Source: Propionibacterium acidifaciens DSM 21887 (GTDB taxonomy: Bacteria; Actinomycetota; Actinomycetes; Propionibacteriales; Propionibacteriaceae). From it: a DNA stretch of 64,000 nucleotides. The notes under the pieces are model-generated. The model worked only from the letters and a program-made list of their open reading frames with translations. It did not search any database and had not been told where the DNA came from. Positions 58,865 to 64,000 of the stretch are shown piece after piece. A program made the position numbers and the translations under genes. Each line of letters opens with the position of its first letter. Within the stretch, counting starts at the first letter, position 1. The DNA is taken from assembly GCF_000426605.1 (NCBI RefSeq), contig NZ_KE384545.1, positions 43,732 through 107,731 of the forward strand, in the 5' to 3' direction.

Positions 58865-60355
58865 ATGGCCGCAGCATCCGCCCCGTCGCAGGCAGACCGG
58901 CGGGGGAACGTCGAGGAGCGGGGCGGGCTCAGCCCGGCCCCCCTGCTGCGCGTTCTGGTCCCGCTGGTCGTCGGGGCGGTCATCTGGTTCGCCCCGCCGC
59001 CCGGCGGCGTCACCGGTCGCGCCTGGCACATGCTCGCGATCTTCCTCGCCACCATCGTCGGGATCATCGCCAAGCCCCTGCCCATGGGCGCGGTGACCAT
59101 CATCGGCACCGTCGTGTGCATCCTCACCGGCACCGTCCCGCTGACCGCCGAGAAGGCGGGCGACCCGACCGCGCTCATGGGCTTCTCGAACTCCACCATC
59201 TGGCTCATCGTCGTGGCCTTCCTCATCTCGAGGGGCTTCATCACGACCGGACTCGGACGGCGCATCGCGCTCCTCTTCGTCTCCAGGATCGGCGGGCGCA
59301 TGCTCGGCGTGAGCTACGGCCTGGCCCTGGCCGACCTGGTTCTGTCCCCCGCGATCCCGTCCGCGACCGCCCGCGGCGGCGGCATCATGGCGCCGATCAT
59401 GCGCTCGGTGGCGCTCACCTACGACTCGACCCCCGGCCCGACGGCCCGACGCGCGGGATCCTTCCTCGCGATCAACGTCGGCCAGGTCAACGCGATCACC
59501 TGCGCCATGTTTCTCACCGCGATGGCGGGCAACCCGCTCATCGCCTCGCTCGCCTCCTCCCAGGGCGTGACGCTCAGCTGGACCTCCTGGGCACTGGGCG
59601 CCATCGTGCCGGGCCTGTGCGCCCTGGCCGTGGTGCCGCTGGTCGTCCACGTGGTCTACCCGCCCGAGCTCGAGGAGACTCCCGAGGTCGTCGCCATGGC
59701 CAAGCGCGAGCTGGCGACCCTCGGCCCGACGAGCCCGGCCGAGAAGATCATGGCGGGCACCTTCGTGCTGCTCCTGCTGCTGTGGACGGTCGGGGACATC
59801 GTCCTCGGCGTCAACGCCACGACGACCGGCCTCATCGGTCTCGTCGTCCTGCTGCTGAGCGGCGTGCTCACCTGGGAGGACGTCATCCGCGAGAAGGCGG
59901 CCTGGGACACGATGGTGTGGTTCGCGGTGCTCTACATGATGGCCACCGCCCTCGGGAAGTACGGGCTCCTCGGCTGGCTCGCGGACGTGATCGCAGGCTC
60001 GCTCGGCGGCATGCGCTGGCAGTTCGCGTTCATCATCCTCACGCTGGTCTACTTCTTCAGCCACTACCTGTTCGCCTCCGCCACGGCGCACATCTCGGCC
60101 ATGTACGCGGCCTTCCTGGCGGCGGCCGTCGCCGTCGGGACTCCCCCGCTCATGGCCGCCCTCGTACTGGGCTACATCTCGAACCTGTTCACCTCGATCA
60201 CCCAGTACTCCGGCGGCGCGAGCCCGGCCCTGTTCGGCACCGGCTACAACAGCGTCGGAGACTGGTGGCGGGTCAGCTTCATCGCCGCCCTCGCCTCGAT
60301 CGCCGTGTGGATGGTCGTCGGCGGCGGCTGGATGAAGCTGATCGGCTACTGGTGA
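58865..60355 (+). CDS. DASS-family dicarboxylate transporter
   Basis: 496-residue sodium/anion symporter or antiporter (CitT / 2-oxoglutarate-malate translocator group, SLC13-like) with about 12 hydrophobic segments. Family motifs include SNSTIWLIVVAFLISRGF, SPAIPSATARGGGIMAPIM and a second SITQYSGGASPALFGTGYN. The upstream lyase ends 6 bp earlier; a GTG at 58856 overlapping its stop is an alternative start. It probably imports the dicarboxylate used by the lyase (inference). Confidence 0.9.
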   Translation: MAAASAPSQADRRGNVEERGGLSPAPLLRVLVPLVVGAVIWFAPPPGGVTGRAWHMLAIFLATIVGIIAKPLPMGAVTIIGTVVCILTGTVPLTAEKAGDPTALMGFSNSTIWLIVVAFLISRGFITTGLGRRIALLFVSRIGGRMLGVSYGLALADLVLSPAIPSATARGGGIMAPIMRSVALTYDSTPGPTARRAGSFLAINVGQVNAITCAMFLTAMAGNPLIASLASSQGVTLSWTSWALGAIVPGLCALAVVPLVVHVVYPPELEETPEVVAMAKRELATLGPTSPAEKIMAGTFVLLLLLWTVGDIVLGVNATTTGLIGLVVLLLSGVLTWEDVIREKAAWDTMVWFAVLYMMATALGKYGLLGWLADVIAGSLGGMRWQFAFIILTLVYFFSHYLFASATAHISAMYAAFLAAAVAVGTPPLMAALVLGYISNLFTSITQYSGGASPALFGTGYNSVGDWWRVSFIAALASIAVWMVVGGGWMKLIGYW

Positions 60356-60365
60356 GGAGAGGACG

Positions 60366-61284
60366 ATGACGACGATGACCACCGGGACCGCGACGACCGC
60401 CGGAGGCGGGGGCCTCAGCGGCATCTACCCCTATCCGGTGTCACCGCTCGACGGGCGCGGCCGGGTGGACGAACGGGCCCTGCGCCGCCTCGTCGGGCAT
60501 CTGCTCGACGAGGGGTGCACGGCCTGTCCCCGTCGGACTCCACCGGCGAGGTGACGCACCTCACGCCCGCCCAGCGGGAGCCCGTCGTGCGGATCACCGT
60601 CGACGAGGCCGCCGGCCGGGTGCCGGTCGTCGCGGGGGTGGCGGCCTTCGCCATCGCCGATGCCGCGACCCAGGCGCAGGCCATGGCCTCGTGGGGTCGA
60701 CGGCCTCGTCTGCATCCAGCTGGTCCACGGCCAGCCGTCCCCCGACGAGATCGTCGACCACGTCCACGCGCTCGCCACGGCCACGGACCTGCCGGTCGTC
60801 CTCTGCACGAATCCGCGTCTCGGACCTGCCCCTGTCGGCGCTGGAGCGGATCGTCGCCGACGAGACGGTGCAGTACCTCGAGGACGCGTCCGGGGTGACC
60901 GGCAGGCTGCTGACCATCCGGCCCGCGCTGGACGAGCGGCTGCGGTTCTTCGCCGCCTCGGCCCACCTGCCCGCCGCGGCCCTCGACCTCGGCGGGGTGG
61001 GCCGGATGGCCGGGCCGGCCTGCGTCGCGCCCGCGGCGGCGGTCGCCCTGTGGGATGCGCACCGCCGCGGCGACCTGGCCCGCCGGGCGAGGCTCCAGGA
61101 GGCGATCTGGCCGCTCAACGCCCTGTTCGTCCGGCACGGGGCGGCCCCGCTCGTCAAGCTGGCGCTCGACGAGGCCGGGTACCCGTGCGGCGATCCCGTG
61201 CGCCCGCAGCGGCCGGCGCCGGAGTCGGTCCGCGGCGAGCTGCGGGCGGTCCTGGCCGGCATCGCCGAGGCGCTGGACGCCTGA
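60366..61284 (+). pseudogene. Frameshifted DapA-family lyase
   Basis: Starts with a good GAGGAGAGG site, 10 bp after the transporter. The first frame gives [20 protein letters not shown] and ends near 60553. The next pieces lie in other frames: [40 protein letters not shown] and then a long C-terminal part to 61284. At least three frame changes are needed. Where a catalytic VKDSSG-type Lys motif should be, the text reads YLEDASG, so the Schiff-base Lys is also lost. This was the third gene of the LacI-controlled cluster. Confidence 0.78.
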
Positions 61285-61509
61285 GCGCCGCCCCGGGTGA
61301 ATCGTCCGGCCCGGCGCCGTGCACGTCGGGCAGGCCGCCCGGAGCCGTGACCGATGCCGGCGACGCGGGACCGGTCGGCGGCGCACGGCGAACCCGCCGG
61401 CGGCGGCCCTGTCGCGCAGGCCCTGCCGTCGGGGGTCGGCGGCTCGGAGCGGCAGCGGGACCGGCCGGGCGACACGGATCGCGCCGGGAACCAGGATCAT
61501 CTGCGGGTT

Positions 61510-61545
61510 GCCGGCCCTCCTCCCTGAGTCCGGAGGAGGGCCGGC
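61510..61545. terminator. Strong hairpin downstream of the DASS/DapA cluster
   Basis: Perfect 14-bp inverted repeat GCCGGCCCTCCTCC / GGAGGAGGGCCGGC with an 8-base loop, 225 bp after the broken DapA gene. No T run. Probable terminator or RNA-stabilising hairpin. Confidence 0.6.
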
Positions 61546-62005
61546 CCCTTCCGCGGCCCTCCTCCGGACGGGGCGAGGGCCCCCTCTCGGAGGCCCGGTC
61601 CGCCGACTGGGCCGGCGCGCCCCTCCCCGGCGGACGCGGGCCCTGACGAACCGAGCGCTCCGGAAGGAGCCCCGCGCCCCGTGACCGCCGGGGACCGCTC
61701 GTCGGGGGGCCGCTCCGGCAGGTCTCCGACGAGCGGGTCCGGGCTCCTCCCGGGACGGATCCCGATCATCCGCTGGCCCCGGAGCCCTCCCCATCCGCCC
61801 GGTCGCTCGGGCCGTCCCCGACCCACCGCCGACGCCCCGACCGTCGGACGCGCTCCGAACCGCGAGGCGATCGCGACGAGCACCCTCGGTGGAGCCGGTC
61901 AGGGGACGATCAGGGCACCCCCGGCGGGAGGGCGCCCCGGGGGAACGAGCCCAGGACTCATCATCGGACCATGACGCACGAGGTGTTTATCCTGAACACG
62001 GAGCT

Positions 62006-62063
62006 GGCCCACGGCATGGGCCGGCCCACGGCAGGGCCCGCCGGCCCACGGCAGGGCCCACGG
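62006..62063. repeat. Three tandem copies of a GC-rich 17-20 bp unit
   Basis: GGCCCACGGCATGGGCC (62006), then GGCCCACGGCAGGGCCC at 62023 and again at 62043. Each unit is itself partly palindromic (GGCCC / GGGCC), so the array can form alternative hairpins about 150 bp before the aldehyde dehydrogenase start. Confidence 0.7.
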
Positions 62064-62210
62064 TGGAACGGACCGAGTGGCGTTCGGTCCCGAGTCCCAG
62101 GAAGTCCCTGTCACCGCGCCACCGGCGCACCCGCACGAACCCACCGCCCGATGCGCTCGGACAACACATCCACAGGCAACACATTCAGAACATCCAGACA
62201 GGAGACACTC

Positions 62211-63719
62211 ATGGATCGACCGGACCGACTGCTCATCGGGGGGAGCTGGCGGGCCGCATCGGACGGCGGCACGCGACGCATCCTGTGTCCAGCGGACGGG
62301 GAGCAGGTGGCCGAGGTTCCCGAGGCGACGGTCGAGGACTGCCGGGCCGCAGTCGCAGCGGCCCGCCGCGCGTTCGACCGGGGCCCCTGGCCGACGACCC
62401 CGTCACCGGAGCGGGCCGGGCTCCTCATGGCCGTCGCCGACCGGCTCGAGGCCGAGTCGGACGAGGTGGCCCGTCTGGAATCGCTCGACACGGGCAAGCG
62501 CCACGTGGAGAGCCTCCTCGACATGGCCGACATCGTGAACGTGTTCCGTCACTTCGCAGCCCTCGCCCAGAGCGAGGCGGGCCGGGTGGTCGACACCGGT
62601 GTACCGGACGTCGCGAGCCGCGTCGTGACCGAGCCCGTCGGGGTCTGCGTGCTCATCACCCCGTGGAACTACCCGCTCCTCCAGACGGCATGGAAGGTCG
62701 CACCGGCGCTCGCCGCGGGCAACACGTTCGTCCTGAAGCCCTCGGAGCTCACCCCGCAGACCGCCATCTGGCTGTGCCGGACGCTCACCGAACTCGGCCT
62801 TCCCGAGGGCGTCGCCAACTTGGTCCTCGGCCCGGGGTCTGTCCTGGGCCCGACCATGACCGCCTCTCCGGACGTCGACCTGGTGTCGTTCACAGGCGGT
62901 GTGGTGACCGGACGCTCGATCATGACCTCTGCGGCCGGCACGGTGAAACGGGTGGCGCTCGAGCTGGGCGGCAAGAACCCGAACGTCGTCTTCGCGGACG
63001 CCGATCTGGATGCCGCGATCGACAACGCGCTCACGGCCGTCTTCCTCGACTCCGGGCAGGTCTGCTCGGCCGGCGCCAGGCTCGTCGTCGAGGAGTCGGT
63101 CCACGACCGGGTCGTCGACGAGCTCGTCCGGAGGGCCCGGGCCATTCGTCTCGGCGGGCCCTTCGATCCGAACGCCGAAACCGGTCCCCTCATCAGCGAG
63201 GCCCACCGCGACAAGGTCGAGCGCCACGTGGCCCAAGCCCTGGCGGAGGGCGCCGTCCTGCGCTGCGGCGGCCAGCGCCCCGGCGGGGACCTGGCCTCCG
63301 GCTGGTACTACCTGCCGACGATCCTTGACGACTGCGCGTCCCCGATGGCCTGCGTCCACGAGGAGTCCTTCGGGCCCGTCCTCACTGTCGAGAGCTTCAG
63401 CGGGCCGACGCCCGAGGAGGCCGAGGACGCCGCGGTGGCGATCGCCAACGACACCGTCTACGGGCTCGCGGGCGCCGTCTGGACCGAGAACGCCGGACGC
63501 GCTGAACGCGTGGCCCGACGGCTCCGCCACGGGACGATCTGGATCAACGACTACCACCCCTACGTACCGCAGGCGGAATGGGGCGGCATGAAGCAGTCCG
63601 GCATCGGTCGCGAGCTGGGGATCGCCGGGCTGGGCGAGTACCAGGAGCACAAGCACATCTGGCACAACCTCCGACCGGCACGAGCCGGATGGTTCGACGA
63701 TCCCGCAGACAAGGGCTGA
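62211..63719 (+). CDS. betB: Betaine-aldehyde dehydrogenase
   Basis: 502-residue NAD(P)+ aldehyde dehydrogenase. Catalytic residues are N153 (TPWNYP), E251 (ALELGGKNP) and C285 (GQVCSAGARL). The C-terminal YHPYVPQAEWGGMKQSGIGR with EYQEHKHIWHNL is characteristic of the GbsA/BetB group that makes the osmoprotectant glycine betaine. AGGAG lies 7 bases before the ATG. A GMC oxidoreductase (choline dehydrogenase type) begins 184 bp downstream, completing the two-step choline oxidation pathway. Confidence 0.88.
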   Translation: MDRPDRLLIGGSWRAASDGGTRRILCPADGEQVAEVPEATVEDCRAAVAAARRAFDRGPWPTTPSPERAGLLMAVADRLEAESDEVARLESLDTGKRHVESLLDMADIVNVFRHFAALAQSEAGRVVDTGVPDVASRVVTEPVGVCVLITPWNYPLLQTAWKVAPALAAGNTFVLKPSELTPQTAIWLCRTLTELGLPEGVANLVLGPGSVLGPTMTASPDVDLVSFTGGVVTGRSIMTSAAGTVKRVALELGGKNPNVVFADADLDAAIDNALTAVFLDSGQVCSAGARLVVEESVHDRVVDELVRRARAIRLGGPFDPNAETGPLISEAHRDKVERHVAQALAEGAVLRCGGQRPGGDLASGWYYLPTILDDCASPMACVHEESFGPVLTVESFSGPTPEEAEDAAVAIANDTVYGLAGAVWTENAGRAERVARRLRHGTIWINDYHPYVPQAEWGGMKQSGIGRELGIAGLGEYQEHKHIWHNLRPARAGWFDDPADKG

Positions 63720-63754
63720 GGCCCTCACCTCATCCCCACCGTTTTTCCGCCGTG

Positions 63755-63772
63755 GCACCGCCGCGGCGGTGC
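63755..63772. promoter_or_regulatory. Perfect 18-bp palindrome between betB and betA
   Basis: GCACCGCCGCGGCGGTGC is fully symmetric. As RNA it would need an opened loop; as DNA it could be an operator or part of a terminator. It lies 36 bp after the betB stop. Confidence 0.4.
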
Positions 63773-63902
63773 GCCCCCGCGATGAATGCGTCCGGGGCCG
63801 TCCCGGGCCGTGGGATCGGCTGTCCCGTGGCCCCGCCACCGGATTCCGCGGCACTCCGCAGCACCGGGAGTCCGCAGTACCCAGAAGAAGGAGAAGAGCT
63901 CA

Positions 63903-64000
63903 GTGAAGAAGCGCTACGACTACGTCATCGTCGGAGGGGGCTCGGCCGGATCGGCCCTCGCGAACCGTCTCTCGGCGGACGCCTCCGCCTCCGTCCTCGT
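63903..64000 (+). CDS. betA: GMC-family oxidoreductase, probable choline dehydrogenase (5' end only)
   Basis: Only the first 32 residues are in the window. They form the FAD-binding beta-alpha-beta start YDYVIVGGGSAGSALANRLS followed by ASASVLV, exactly the GMC family N-terminus. The GTG at 63903 has AAGGAG about 10 bases upstream. Placement after betB supports choline to betaine-aldehyde oxidation; other GMC enzymes cannot be excluded from so little sequence. Confidence 0.8.
   Translation, partial: MKKRYDYVIVGGGSAGSALANRLSADASASVL

Larger units (their letters stand above)
61285..62210. other. 926-bp gene-free stretch
   Basis: I see no gene in either strand; long open frames here reflect extreme GC content and have no recognisable motifs or ribosome sites. 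The stretch contains a strong hairpin (61510-61545), other GC-rich partial repeats around 61545-61620 and a triple GGCCCACGGC repeat (62006-62063), then the ribosome site of the aldehyde dehydrogenase gene (AGGAG at 62200). Confidence 0.6.

Overview
The window is high-GC DNA (roughly 70% by eye) with frequent GTG starts, many 4-bp stop/start overlaps (ATGA, GTGA) and a probable leaderless transcript at uppS. All of this points to an actinobacterium. A succinate dehydrogenase/fumarate reductase of the SdhCAB type, a B12-dependent propanediol-utilisation (Pdu) microcompartment locus, FMN and cobalamin riboswitches and an LPxTG-type adhesin remnant suggest a propionate-metabolising host animal or food actinomycete, for example Propionibacteriaceae or a relative. 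That placement is inference.

Layout. 1-4400: sugar-acid module (glucarate dehydratase, cut by the left edge; GntP permease; DapA-family enzyme) with a divergent IclR regulator. 4511-11112: tRNA-Asn with terminator, a hypothetical gene, a sigma-70 family factor, dnaG and the FMN-riboswitch-controlled operon ribD-ribE-ribA-ribH. 11200-20430: a GNAT gene, dgt and dus, plus four decayed loci (DUF364, FetB-like permease, Na+/H+ antiporter, LPPTG adhesin). 20680-28860: sdhCAB, then the NAD regulator nrtR divergent from nadABC with a 21-bp palindromic operator between them. 28897-33730: glyS divergent from the zinc uptake system znuACB-zur with a Zur box. 33785-35575: a cobalamin riboswitch in front of a truncated tyrosine recombinase that meets a broken MFS gene. 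35718-39166: a MacB-like ABC ATPase and permease. 39257-54612: the Pdu locus, with pduABCDEGHKJ, eutJ, a PduM-like flavoprotein and pduNOP in one 14-gene leftward operon, pduUV divergent, and pocR-pduQ beyond them. 54714-56337: recO and uppS. 56345-61284: LacI regulator, fumarate-lyase family enzyme, DASS transporter and a frameshifted DapA gene. 62211-64000: betaine-aldehyde dehydrogenase and the start of a GMC oxidoreductase, probably choline to glycine betaine.

How it fits together. The Pdu locus encodes a shell (A, B, J, K, N, U), a B12 diol dehydratase (CDE) with its reactivase (GH), B12 adenosylation (PduO), an aldehyde dehydrogenase (PduP) and an alcohol dehydrogenase (PduQ), under a PocR activator. 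PduL, PduW, PduS and PduT are absent here, so propionyl-CoA must be handled elsewhere, plausibly by the methylmalonyl-CoA/fumarate reductase pathway to which sdhCAB belongs. The order dnaG, dgt, dus, glyS, zur, recO, uppS looks like an old actinobacterial backbone into which the rib, nad/sdh and pdu modules have been placed. Six accessory genes are clearly broken by frameshifts or deletions, and a seventh, the integrase, has lost its catalytic end. Housekeeping and Pdu genes are intact, so the decay looks real and selective rather than a sequencing artefact.
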